From Endomychus coccineus (lineage: Eukaryota; Arthropoda; Insecta; Coleoptera; Endomychidae), in assembly GCA_958510875.1 (NCBI GenBank), contig OY294067.1, forward strand, positions 196,592,901-196,656,900: 64,000 nt of DNA. Direction: 5' to 3'. The first letter of the stretch is position 1, and the number at the start of each line of letters is the position of its first letter. A program made the translations under genes and the position numbers. The notes beneath the pieces were generated by a model. That model was not told the DNA's origin. It ran no database searches and worked only from the letters and a program-made list of their open reading frames with translations. Below, in pieces: positions 1 to 11,789 of the stretch.

Positions 1-734
1 TGTTATTTTCATATGACGAACCATTATAGATTCTGTTTATTCTCTCTTTGATGAAAGGATTGAAGGAAGTTTTTGAATAGCGATTCATTTCCAGTGTATT
101 ACGAACAATTTTCAAATTTTTAGGACGGTCCTCTGCGTGAGACAATTTTACCGCGCGGTCTGTAAGGCTGTTTATAACACTTTTTTTTTATGACAAGCTG
201 GTGCAACGGATTTGAAGTGAAGATAACGTTGAGACAAAACTTCTTTAGTAAGCCAAGAAATTTTTATTTTTCCATCTGCATCGTGCCTAATGTTCATATC
301 TAGCGAATTCATGTTTTGGTTCACTTTTATTCCACAAGTGAATTGAAGTTTACAGTGGAAATGGTCAAATTAATTATTATTTTATCGTTGGGAACACACA
401 TAAGGCAATCATCTACATACCGTTCAAAGAACACAGGCCTAGAATCTGATGAACTTAAAACAGATTCCTCTAGGCATTCCATAACGAGGTTAGCAATGGT
501 AGCTGAAATAGGAGATCCCATTGCTGTACCAAGCATTTGTCCAAAATATTGCTCACCATACTGAAAATAAGTGCATTCTAAACAAAACCTTACACCTAGA
601 GGTGTGTGGTTTCTAATCTCTGCCCAACGTTTTTTGATGCTATTCAATGTCAAAACGACTGGTATATTTGTAAATAAAGAAACAACGACGAAGGAAATTA
701 GTCGATGGCTTACGGGTACGGATTGATTTTTCAT
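1..734 (-). pseudogene. Penelope-like element reverse transcriptase, broken and partial
   Basis: Remnant of the reverse transcriptase of a Penelope-like retroelement (PLE), which copies element RNA at the chromosomal target. The fragment at 327-734 shows a VSLFTNIP block, the GTAMGSPISATIANLVME block and the catalytic FERYVDDC block, all in the order and wording typical of PLE RTs. Below 327 the same strand, in another frame, continues with a thumb-like segment (VINSLTDRAVKLSH, then NPFIKERIN), so a frameshift or stop near 327 breaks the gene. The 5' part of the RT (fingers) is missing above about 735, and the 3' part including any GIY-YIG domain lies beyond the left edge. Family call is confident. 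It is a dead 5'-truncated copy. Confidence 0.8.
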
Positions 735-1080
735 AAATTCATTAGAATGCTATGAATCTTTCACATAGAATTTATTTTTTTCCATTATATTATTGATAGA
801 TTTTGATAGAAATTTTGATAAATTGTAAGTAGGCGTAGACCTTCTCTTATTATCTAATAAATGGTGACATCTGGTTCGAAAGTAAATACTTGAACTTGTC
901 TCGTGTTAGTCGTTCATAGACTATGATGAAATGTGTTCGTATATTTGAGATTTCTACTGAATAGTGGATTCTTGTTATACCCTTCATACTCATAACATCT
1001 GTGTTACAGTTTCGATTTCGTATTTCTGTTCGTTTCGGCGACGTTTGCATTTTAAACGAAATTGGTGCGATAAGGACGCT
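735..1080. other. Unassigned stretch between PLE and Gypsy-A LTR
   Basis: No supported gene. It separates the truncated PLE from the outer end of the Gypsy-A 3' LTR and should contain the target-site flank of Gypsy-A. I could not match a duplication with the flank after 35970 (GTGTA). Confidence 0.4.
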
Positions 1081-3148
1081 TTGTTTTATAACGTGACCTT
1101 GCGACTGTTCGGTAAAGTGCTTACTGCGGTAAGCTTCGAATCCTCGGGCGCCAGATTTTCTAAAGGTTAACTCCTTTTGAGGACTTCTGCTAGAGTCCTC
1201 TCCACAAGGCTCGTCACTATGCTATCTAAAGATAGCCTTGTCCCTAGGGTGGCTACAGTGAAGTATAACCAGAGTCCAATGAGCAGAAAACAGTATCGAA
1301 ATTGTAGGCTTCAATTACAATTGATACCTGGTTATAACGTAGCTCGTTAAAGATGGAGCAGAAATGATTCAATAAAACGGGGAATTCCAAATAATAAAAT
1401 ATATAATAATTATAACAAGTACACTTTCAGAATAATCAATATAAATGCAATTGAACATTATTATTTCACAAAATTACACCCAGACGGAAAATGTAATGAA
1501 GCTCAAACGGTAAATGAAAACTCTTTCAAGATATCAACTCTACGATAAGTTCGGTCACTAAATTCCATTCAGCGGTACGGGATCGGTTGATGAATGATTC
1601 AGAATGATCAATTTGCGGAAAAGTACGACTCAAACAGGTCTCAGCGTAATGAGCGGTATGCGGTAAATTTTAGATAGCAGCACTAATAAATGAAATGTTC
1701 AAATCACACTACGATATATTCGGTTATTAATTCGGTTTGTTGGAAAAATATTGTTTGCACTAGTTTTCCGATTGTACCTTATCAGATTTTACTATGTTTC
1801 GGTTAATTACTCTAATTGAGTTTATTCTGTCATCTCACCCCACCCTTGTGCTAACTTTCACGGAGTACCCGGTAATTGTGTGACAGTGTTAGATTTTATA
1901 CACTTTGCAGATTCGGAACCTAAACATTTAGGGCTTATACTTCCGGTATCGACACAGTGTGCACAAACCCTAATTATCTTATCTTCAATAACCCCTATAT
2001 CCACGGCCGAGGACTTCTCATAGTATTAAGGGAATTATTACGATTCTCAATCGTCACACAATCACACAACCATCCTCAGCTTATACTCCCGGTATCAGCA
2101 CGGCGTGCACAAACTGTTGGCGGTTTGGTCGTCTATGATATACTTATACTTCCGGTATCAGCACGGCGTGCACAAATATACCCAAAGACGCCCCTGTCGC
2201 TCAAACATACACACTCTATACACACTACACAATTACTTTAATATTTCAATTCACGCGCGAATTCAAATCGTGCGCGATTCGACCTATGATAAACTAGGAT
2301 AAACTCAAATTCACCAATTCAAATTACTGAATACTACGGAACCCAGGTATCGTACAAAACGTTCACCAATTACAATAACAATCATAAATTACGGAAATCA
2401 ATATATCGTAATGCTCAAAAATATAAACTTATTTGCTATCATTTACCTTCTGAAACAATTCACTTGCACGGAAAACTATTATTAATTCACAGTTTTAAAC
2501 CTGACTCAAACTCGGATAATTAATTTACTTCGATTATAATCACACTTCAGAGGTACTAATTTATACTTGAAATTCAAATAAACACAAGAGAGTAATTGCA
2601 CTGATCGAAATTCAAAAAAACACAAGGGAGCGATCTTTCGGCTGTCACGGCTTTTATATGTTTTCCGAGGTTCTGGAAAGGTCTGCTCCACCAAATCCTT
2701 ATTTTTGTGCCAATGGTTTTTACTTATGCCCCGAACAATGGTTAAAAGTGACGCTACTTTTTAAATCTAAAATTCGGGCTCATGATATCACACCAGTTCT
2801 TCCTGGCGGACTATACAAGTGTTATTGGAGTTTTTAGGTTGTTCGCCCTTTTTATACATAAGGCTGCACAAAGTTTGGTCTCCTAACTGGCCAGACCCCT
2901 GTTTTTGCAACATATTTTATCGGAATGAAATACAATTTTGAACGGGCATGAATTAGATTCATCTATTTGAATAATTATTCTCATTTGAAATTACGGAGAT
3001 TTAAAAAAGTGACAATCACGGAATACACATTCGGAATTCATTCATATCTATTGAAATAGTGAACTGTTCAAACTGAAATTACATGTAACATCCGTATTTA
3101 TTGCCTGATCTGAATTAAATAATCTTTCGAAATTTAAGCTTCGCTACA
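1081..3148 (-). repeat. 3' LTR of Gypsy-A
   Basis: About 2.07-kb repeat, nearly identical in content to 20994-21667 joined with 34580-35970. On the minus strand it starts TGTAGCGAAGC at 3148, next to the polypurine tract, which makes it the 3' LTR. It contains three copies of a roughly 30-bp box (starting near 1933, 2079 and 2142) with the core CTTATACTTCCGGTATC followed by a GTGCAC palindrome, possible regulatory repeats. The ATTGTT at 1750-1755 is the undisturbed version of the site used by the Polinton-like insertion in the other LTR. Confidence 0.85.
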
Positions 3149-3157
3149 TCCCCCCCT
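3149..3157 (-). promoter_or_regulatory. Polypurine tract of Gypsy-A
   Basis: Minus strand reads AGGGGGGGA immediately before the TGTAGCG start of the 3' LTR, the normal position of the plus-strand primer of an LTR retrotransposon. Confidence 0.7.
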
Positions 3158-3241
3158 AAGTTCGGTTAAAAATGAAAGAATCTGATTCTTTCATTTTTCA
3201 ATTCTCATTTGAGAATTCATACAAAAAAAAAACTCTAATAC

Positions 3242-5900
3242 TGTAATAATCCGGGGGATTATTATTTTTTTTTTTTACGATTGAATCAAAGTAGCGTAAG
3301 CATGAGCAAACTCCCGAAAATTAAGCCACTCTAAGTAAACCAGGAATACTTGACACATGAGAGTACAACTCAAATCATTCCGTAGAGTGTAGTTCCGTTT
3401 TTACGGGCATTTCAAATCTAAAATTTCTAAATTCCTGACAGGAACAGACTATACATATACATTCTATATTCAACAATTAGAGTTTTATTCAGATTGAAAT
3501 AATGGAATTCCTGTCTGGCGCCAGAGATACGCCATCTAATACCTTTTACAAGTTGTACGTGATTCTTAAGAATTAGAGCCTTCGAGGCGCTATTCCGCGG
3601 ACCTTGCACTTTCTACGCATACGGAGTTAATTACTTAGTCAGCAGGGTTTGGAGAAATCATTTTTTGTGGTCACTCACTGCCCCTCGATGTGGGAATACA
3701 GGCAACTCTAAATACAGATTTGTGTATTAGTGCAAGGTGCAACGGGATACAACCAACTTCATTGGTCCGTTTGAATTTTATGTTAGCGAATCAGGAGGCC
3801 AATTTCGGGGGGGAGACAAATTATAAAAATGAAAACTCTTTTGCAAGAGCAGTTCCAGTTCTTTTTTTTTCGTGCCTTGTTGGGTAAGCTAGTTCATTGT
3901 ACATATAGCTCAGTCTCTCTCTCAAAGTCAGATCCTTTAATTCTTTTAATTAATATTTTTTAACGTAGTCAATTGATTGTTTTTGTTGTATTACAAGTTA
4001 CAAGATTTCTAATTTTTGCAACTATATTACTCTTTCGTTATTACTCAAAGTAAATTAAGTCATTCAAATCAATTTGTATCATTCTTATAGTTTATTTTCA
4101 TTCACCTTAAATCATTTCAAGTACCAGTTCAAGAGAACTTACATTTTACTTTAATATCATTTGCTATTTAGGGAATATTATTTGGTAACTAGAATCTATA
4201 ATAACCTATAAAAGAAATTGTGGAGAACGTCATTAGTAACTTGATGATAGAAGTCTATAGTAATTTGATATTTTGGAGAATTTGTTGCCTTTAACGTTTA
4301 GATAATTTTGATCTGGGTGCGAGAGAGAACTAGCTTCGTGGTGTAATTTATAAAATTAACAAAAAGACGCCGCGTAATACATTTTGTGTAAGCCGTGAAG
4401 TGTAAGCTCAAGTGTCTAAGTTACCCTGTGGATTAAGGATTAAGTACTAAGTCAGGGTAAGTCTTTAGAGAAAGCTGTTTAGTCTGTGTTCAAGCTAAAA
4501 ATTCTGAGGTCATCACCCCGGTAAATGTAAGCATTAATAGGGTATTTTGACTTACTAGAAGTGTATCGATCCATCTGCGAATTTCTCATATTTTATAGGG
4601 TACTTAGGGGACCTACTTAGGAGAGGTATAATTGGAATCAGAGTTACCGTAATTGTAGAGTCAAAGATATAATCATTTGGGAAAAGCTCATTATTTAAAA
4701 GTTGTAATAGGGGTATTTTATTTAGTATTTGAAGGGTTCTTAAAACCCCTATTGAGACCCTGATCTTTAAGGACAGGGAGAGTTAGCCATCAGCGGCGAA
4801 TTTGAGAGAAAGTGTTTGAGTTCATCGGGAAAACTAGGGTTTCCTTATATTGATTATTTTGTTGTATAAATCACTCGATCTACCGATACATAACGAACCA
4901 GGTAGCTGTGGATAAAAACAACAGGGGATTTATTTAGAGAGTCACCCTTCTGGGATCTCAATCTTACTATCAGTGGCCCCTCTGGTTCACTTTATAACAA
5001 TAGTTACTCCATCAGAGTGGTAGATCCATTTCAGAATTAAGGTTAGCCCCCAAAGAAACAACTCCCTGGCATCGTTACATCAGGCAAATCGATAATTCAC
5101 TGATTGATCGGCCTCGATAAAGTTTTATGCAATTTATTATATATTGTTTTTTATAAACTATTCAGATATCTAATATCAAACTTAAATTTGGTTTAATTTA
5201 AATTCATTGTTTGTTCTTGTTGGTTATATGACATATTTTTCCCTTTAAGTTTATATGTATGGGACTTAGTATTTATACTTATATATACATCCGTGTAATC
5301 TTTATTGTTTTATTTTGTATACAATTAACTTTTCACCAATATACAACTTATACTGTTCTCATTGTTCTTCATTGATACACCATCCCTTAGATAGCGTTAT
5401 AGTGGAAGAGAACAATCCTGTCGTGATTGTTATTCTGATCATAGTTAGCAACGTGAAGCTGTCATACTAGAAGTGTATAAATCGGCCAGGAAGGGCCCCG
5501 CTACTAAACTATTTATACCAAGTGCTACTGGAGAGGAACTCCTTCGAGTCTAGTTTCGTTCCCTGAACTATTCTCTAAAACATCTGAAAAAGGGGACTGG
5601 TGGCAGCTAATGTTAAACCATACTACCAACGACAGGGCACTTCTCGCAGTGTACCCTGCATTCTTCTATCTCCGCAACCCTCGAGTTGCATAAAAGAGTA
5701 GCTATCATAGCAATAGTTACAATAAGGTTTTCACTCTCCGTAGCCTCATAGGATCCCATAGGGCTTTGACCTGAGGGAACAATAAAAATACATAACCTAG
5801 TAATATCTGAGCTAAATTTGGTTTACCTGGCTTGTGGGTAATAACATCATAAATAAGTTCAATAACTTGCTCCCAAATACCAGCCTTTCAGATTATTACA
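3242..5900 (+). repeat. 5' LTR of the env-bearing element
   Basis: 2,659 bp, TGTAATAATC...GATTATTACA. Reading it against 11790-14448, I noticed one clear difference (GATTCTTAAG near 3570 versus GATTTTTAAG near 12110) and no indels that change length. Small ORFs inside are mirrored in both LTRs and are not convincing genes. Confidence 0.93.
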
Positions 5901-5921
5901 TTTGGTGTCGCAGCGGTGATA
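5901..5921 (+). promoter_or_regulatory. Putative tRNA primer-binding site
   Basis: Directly after the LTR comes TTTGGTGTCGCAGCGGTG. The TGGTGTC start is what a minus-strand primer site complementary to a tRNA 3' end (Leu-like) would show. The match beyond the first bases was not tested. Confidence 0.5.
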
Positions 5922-8900
5922 TCTTAGGTTTTTTTTAAGCCTAAATAACAAGGTGATAATCCACGTCTTCGAAAAATTTAGTAGGGACAGCTTCGGAAAT
6001 AACAAAACATTTCATTGTTTTGTTTTAAAGTAAGGTTATAACGCAAGGGTAACAACAGTGTGTGGGGTGTCGAGAACATAGAACAGTAAGGTAAATAATT
6101 GGGTAGTAGTTCAATAACCCCAGTAAATAGTAGGTCAGATTATTAGAAAGCATATATACACTGAGCGCCTGTGAAATCAGGCATAGCAACTGAGAGTTCG
6201 GAAATTATTTATTTCCAATTAGGAAGTTTTGTTTACCATAAATAACAACAAGGTTTAATTAACCTTTCATTTAGGAACCGGATAAGGTTTCCGTATACCT
6301 TTTTATTGGAACGGGTTCTTATCGGAAAGGGGTGTGACCATCAGAATAAATAGTAGGTGCTTTAGTTTTAATAGCTTGAAATAAGTGATTACAGCATTGT
6401 AGGAGCTTGCAGAGTAGGGCCAAGAGAAAGTGTATGTTATTTTTTTTTTTTTTTTGTGTAATTAGGTCAAGGAACAGTGAACCAGCAAGAGAAGGAGCCG
6501 GGTGAATTGAAACAAAAGGTGTCTCTCGTGTATAAGCACTAATTACGTGTTCGAGCAGAAAGATTTTTGATTCTGGGAGTTCTGCGTTTGGAATCTTACA
6601 TCTTGTTTAATTTTTTTTTATTTTATATTTTTAGTTATTTTTATTTTTTTTTTAATTTGTCTTGTATTACAGGGTCAACCTAAACAGATTAACAAATTTT
6701 TTTTTTTTTTTTTTTTTTATAGTAACAATTCAAGTCAAAATTTTTTTTTTCTCTAACTTTCAACGCAGATTAAATTCACCAGTAATATTTTATTCTTGAA
6801 TTTCCTTTAAATTCAATTTAAAGAAGTAGCCGAAAGCTAACGATAGGTCAAATTTTTTTTCTTTGTTTTGGGGTAGTGTCTAGCAGGTACACAGTGGCTT
6901 TCCGGTAGCGGAACCATTCCGAATTGTAGTCAAAGATAGGTGCTTTACTTCTGCTTGATGATGTTTTCGCTTCACAGGAATTATTAATTTTTTGTTGTTG
7001 TATATTGAACTGAACTAACGATTCAGGCGAAAACATCGGAACCAGCTGATCTAGGACCAGGAGAATAATTGTGTTATTACATTTTGTTTATGTAATTCCT
7101 TTTTCTGCTAGCATAGTTACAGCCAGGACTGGAGTACGAGTTTCGTGTTAAAAACATTCGCGTATAATATCCAGTTGATACGAATTATGTTGGTCCTAGG
7201 TAGAATGGAAGTAAAGCATATCTAAGAAACAGGGCATGATAGGAAACACTGATATAGCTAAAGGTTGTCATCTATAGTAGATTTTGAAATTTTATGTTTA
7301 TATGTTCATGTTTTATTACTGCTTTTGAACTGGAACTGGTTTTAATTTAAACGGACCGTAACCATTATTTTCAATTCAAAACCCATGTCCAGGGTGGGGA
7401 CGAGTGAGCGTTCGGCTGGAGGATTAAGGGAGTTATGGGCACAGTAGACACGAGGGACGTGTATGTGCATGGATTTGTGAGTACACTGGTTTAGTGAGGG
7501 ATATGGAATTGTTATCCCGGTGTACGGATGTAGAGTGGATAATCCCTGGGATGGAAGGGACACTCTAGGGAACACCCCACAGTTTCGGAAGGTCGATGAC
7601 CAGGAAGAGCAAGCACCCCGACGATAGTCCAGGCTTGATCTCTTCCTAGCGTAGTATTCGCATGCTGGCCCGTAGGGAAGTGATTTGCGTAACGCTATCC
7701 ATCTAGGGGGGTAGTTCGTGGGAACCTGTCGCAGCAGCGCGAAGCAGGGGTTAGAGCCTTTATAACGCACCAAGCTCTCCCCAGCTTGGATAATTGATGA
7801 AGTCACGTGGGGTCCCTTTAAATTGAAAATGCAGGATTCAAGTAGATTCAAGTTCAGCGCGCCCTGAGATTAAATGAGGTCAATGAGCTTACAGGCTGAT
7901 GAAGTTAAGATGGCGTGGGCCGCTATTATTTTTTTTTTTTTTTTTTTTGGGTTAATGTTATTAGAATCTAAATTAAAGCAGTAATTCATGATTCAATGTT
8001 GGACAGGTCAGTGCCAGTAGGTAAGGTCCGAGGGATTTGAACGGACTTTTGTTTTTTTTTGTCGTTTTTTTGTGTATTGCAATTAATGGATTGGCATTGT
8101 GCTCACCTACTAGAGAAAGATTGAAATGGAACCATGGGATCTCAAATAATATTGAGATATTAGTAAACCTTTACTCGCCAACACAGTGGGCAACCAGCCC
8201 CCGAAATTTAAATGTACGAGCTACCTAAGTCTAGTTTTGTTATATCGATTAATTAGTTGAGGGCTTACTGATTAGCAAATATTTAAGCTTACTGAATTTT
8301 ATAGAAACTAATAGTAAAATATTACGCACGACATTATCTATATTAACTCACCCCCGTACCATTCCCGGGCAACTGATAGTAGAATTGGATGGTAGCCGAA
8401 TCCATGGCGGAGGGGTAAGATTCCCCCAAAAAGGAGCGACTGGGCCAATGGGCGTATGCTGTCTCTAGTTAAAATAGGGACCGGATATTCCTATTGACCA
8501 GGTTGGAAGGGTAGTTGTACCCCGTAGTGGGAATGAGGTCACTGTATTGGACTGTCTCAAATCCTGATAGAGATGGAAAGGTAGCCTAGGGAAATTTAAA
8601 TTTCTGCACCGGAGTGGTCCAGTACAGTGATTCCTCATCCCAGTGTGTGGATGGTGCGCGAATGTAGGTGTTAGGGGTATTCGCGCACTTCATCGAGATG
8701 CAGGAGGTGCCTCAAGTGCTAAGGACATTGGGTACGACGCGGGGCAATGTGTAGACCTTATCCAGTAATGCGGAAGCAAGGATCGGCTCCGACTGGCCGA
8801 AGCATATCGATATCGAGATGTCCCATACTTCGAACAACGCGAATCCTGGCGACAGCCGGTCGTTGTGGAAGATCTCTACCCAGCATCTCAAAACTGGTTA

Positions 8901-10688
8901 TAGAGCATAATCTTCAGGGAGGTATTGGGCTGAATCGTAATATGCGTCCGTCGGAGATGTCCCATACTTCGAACAACGCGGAACCTGGCTACAGCCGGTC
9001 GTTGTGGAAGGTTCTCTACCCAGCATCTCAAAACTGGGTGTAGAGCATAAACCTTCAAGGAAGTATTGGGCTGAATCGTAATATGCGTCCGATGCGGTGG
9101 AGAAAGGTCCATCATACCCGAGGTCAGTAAAGGTCATACTCAAGAGGGCTGTCAGCACAAGAATGTCCAGTAAGGACAGAGGGCAAACTGGAAGCGGTTA
9201 GGCCAGGGAAGCCAGAAGAGTTTTGTGTACGGAGAAAGTCCAGGTTGGACTGTTGGGCCAGTTGTGCCAAGGGAGAAGGACGGGTAAGAAGCCCGAAGTT
9301 TGGAAGGGAGTTGTTGAGTCCAGGATGGACAGGAAGGCCAGGTAGGCCAATTGTGAGTCTGGCAGGTAGGGTTTGCCAGTAGGGGTAGTGGACCAGGAAT
9401 TTGGGGTCGATACCAAAATGTGTAGTACCCAGCGCAGGTACAGGAGTTTGTATGTTCTGGAAGACCCATGAGGGATTTGAGCAGATAGGCCGCCTGCAGA
9501 GCAGCGGGACGCGTAGTCGTCTATGAGGCCGGGAAATTGGGTCAAGAAAGTGCGCGGGGCGGGTGACAGGACACCGCCCAGAGTATGAATGAGTCGAATA
9601 GGTGTGGGTAACGAGGTGTTAACATCGGTAAAATCGAGGAAGTGGAAGCCGGAGAATCGACAAGAACTCCAATTTTCAAGACTCCTCTACCAAAGATGTA
9701 TATAGCCACCCTCACCCTAGATCGAGTGACGTCATAGCGGAACCAAGTAGCTTATATGCAGTGTCAAGTTAGTTCTCTCTTGTGAGTCTTGGCCTTGGTT
9801 CCCTATGAACAAAGTATAGTCAGTAAATTCGGAACCTCTGACTCTTCCAGTCACCGCGTTCCGTTTAAATTTTGTTTTTGTGTTTTGTTGAAAATAAGAT
9901 TAGCTTTCACTATGAGCTAGAAACCTCTGGAAAGGGGTAGTAACCCTTCCAGCTTCCGTGGCTGCAGCACCCTGCGAACGGGATCACTGCGCCGGAGGGT
10001 AAGGGCTCTTAATTGAGGGATAGTTGGATCCTCCCCATGTATTTCAGAGATAACGTAACCCTAGGGAGAGAGAGAGAGGGAATTGAGTAAGTCCTAGGGG
10101 AAGGGAAGGAAATTCATAGACCTTTAAGATGGTCGGGAAACGGGTAGAGATAATACGACCTTTTTTTGCGTTATTCGTATTCCTTGGGTCGTTGATACCC
10201 AAATTTCATGTTATCACTGATAAGGGGATAGAGTTTGGAAGTTAAGAAGGGGTATGTCACAATAAGGGGCCTGATTCTTAAAATTTTTTTTTTGTTGTTG
10301 TTTTTGTGTTCCCCCCCCCTTTTTTTCTCGGGATCTGTTTCAGAGTGCCAAGGATATACCCCGTCCTGGTGACAACGCTTCTAAGGTAATGGCAATGGGT
10401 CGATCGTGTACGACTGAGAAGAGGACCCGATAAACGCAACGATGGTTTCACTGGAGACAAGTTATAATGAAGGGATTACGGACAAAGAGACGCACGCGCC
10501 TGTCTGGTAGAGGTTACAAGGACCATCTCGCATTGCGGCATGCACAGTCACTCTTCGGTAGTAGTAAATGGATGAGCAAGCTACTCATTTGAACTAGGAG
10601 CGGAAAAATGTAACGAAGCTCAATCATTTCAATGCTTACAAAATCATGGCATCGTTGACCCACGTCGTCCAAAAATGTAGCTGTTCAA
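5922..10688. other. Interior of the env-bearing element without recognisable genes
   Basis: Nearly 4.8 kb with no long plus-strand reading frame and nothing I can identify as Gag, protease, RT, RNase H or integrase. It holds many homopolymer T runs (for example near 6435, 6700 and 7930) and one internal tandem duplication (8817-9092). A 169-codon frame on the minus strand at 7342-7851 runs against the element's orientation and shows no domain; I do not count it as a gene. Confidence 0.6.
8817..9092 (+). repeat. Tandem duplication, two copies of about 138 bp
   Basis: Two adjacent imperfect copies, each starting GATGTCCCATACTTCGAAC and ending near ATCGTAATATGCGTCCG (about 8817-8953 and 8955-9092). 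They differ by a few substitutions and single-base indels. No function seen. Confidence 0.75.
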
Positions 10689-11447
10689 ATGGAATGTAAT
10701 AGCCTTATGCCACCATTGTACCAAGTCGAGGGAACCTGGATCGGCCTCTCCCCACTACCACTGACGAGTCTTATACCACTGACCATTGAGATTGAAGCAG
10801 AGGACCAATTGAAGTTCCAACCGATCAAGCTGATTAGCGCAGGGGGACTATACACATCCGAGGACATGAGAAAAAGCCAACGGAACCTGATCTTCGGCAT
10901 GGAAAGAGATGCAGTCCAAACGATGATAGCGCGACGGGTGTCCGGTATGGAGTCTCTGGACCAAGGGTACAACACTCTCAAACTATTCAGCAAAGAAGAG
11001 GTTACCAGTCTCGTCAGGTCCACCATCCGGCAGATATGGGGTTGGTTCGAAAGCATAGGGACCATCATGAACGGGCTGTTGGGCCTATACTGTATATTCC
11101 GATTGGTGAAGTTCGTTATTGGTGTCGGCCTAAACGGATGGAGCCTGTACCAGCTATTCGGATGGGGTCTACACCTATTCGCCTGTCTATGGAACACCCT
11201 CACCGCCTTCCTAGTCAACCGACATCACGCCCATGGAAGTCCAGGGGATGCAGTTCCATCCGCTCCATCAACCAATGTCATCCCAAGGGAACCAGAAGCA
11301 GCTGTAGTTTCCACCACCACAGATTCCACCGCCACCCATGCGATGTATCCAACCCTCCACTGGACAGAACGCGAGGGAAGACGATCAGCAGCCGGTTCGT
11401 TGTACGACAGGTCCATGTCCAGTCTCCACGAGCGTCCTGGTATGTGA
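10689..11447 (+). CDS. Envelope-like transmembrane glycoprotein, C-terminal part
   Basis: Open frame of 252 codons ending 342 bp before the 3' LTR, the usual place of env. Residues about 52-60 hold an AGGLYTSED motif, followed by a helical charged segment. A tryptophan-containing hydrophobic stretch lies at about 118-146 and a second hydrophobic stretch at about 151-176, and a polar Pro/Ser/His-rich tail completes it. This layout (GG-x-YT motif, membrane-proximal Trp, double hydrophobic stretch, long tail) resembles the C-terminal half of glycoproteins of chu-like negative-strand viruses that insect retroelements have captured. That identity is inference. No signal peptide or ectodomain is present in frame, so the 5' half of the gene is missing or broken upstream. 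The start codon is only the first ATG of the open frame. Confidence 0.55.
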   Translation: MECNSLMPPLYQVEGTWIGLSPLPLTSLIPLTIEIEAEDQLKFQPIKLISAGGLYTSEDMRKSQRNLIFGMERDAVQTMIARRVSGMESLDQGYNTLKLFSKEEVTSLVRSTIRQIWGWFESIGTIMNGLLGLYCIFRLVKFVIGVGLNGWSLYQLFGWGLHLFACLWNTLTAFLVNRHHAHGSPGDAVPSAPSTNVIPREPEAAVVSTTTDSTATHAMYPTLHWTEREGRRSAAGSLYDRSMSSLHERPGM

Positions 11448-11769
11448 AACCATCGAGTGACAGTGCGGGTTAGTGCGTAAAAGTCAATCCGAAAAAAGTG
11501 TTGTGACAATATGGAAACAGAAGTAGACTTTCATTGTTTAGCTCTTAAGGATTGTACTGTTGTAGTCATGTGGTAAATCCACGTGAATATGTTGAATAGG
11601 ATTTAGGTTATTGGGAAGTCCAATCGGACTGATGATCATACATATATTGAGCGTGAAGGTGGGTCTAGTACCCCTAGATTCCCACGCTGGTCAGAACTTG
11701 GCAGATGGATCAAAACATACGTATAATACCGGTTGTAGAAAGGAGCTTGGTTCCTTCCGAACCCCGCTC

Positions 11770-11789
11770 TTTCTTTAAGGTGAGGGTGA
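11770..11789 (+). promoter_or_regulatory. Putative polypurine tract
   Basis: AAGGTGAGGGTGA ends at the base before the TGTAATAATC start of the right LTR. It is purine-rich but interrupted by T, so it is a weak tract. Confidence 0.45.

Noticed and set aside
3427..3887. Small ORFs duplicated at 11975-12435
   Set aside because: They lie in the two LTRs and are conserved only because the LTRs are nearly identical.
7342..7851. 169-codon minus-strand ORF
   Set aside because: It runs against the orientation of the env-bearing element, has no recognisable domain and no related frame nearby.
8747..9545. Several overlapping frames on both strands
   Set aside because: They follow the tandem duplication and a GC-richer stretch; no domain is visible in any frame.
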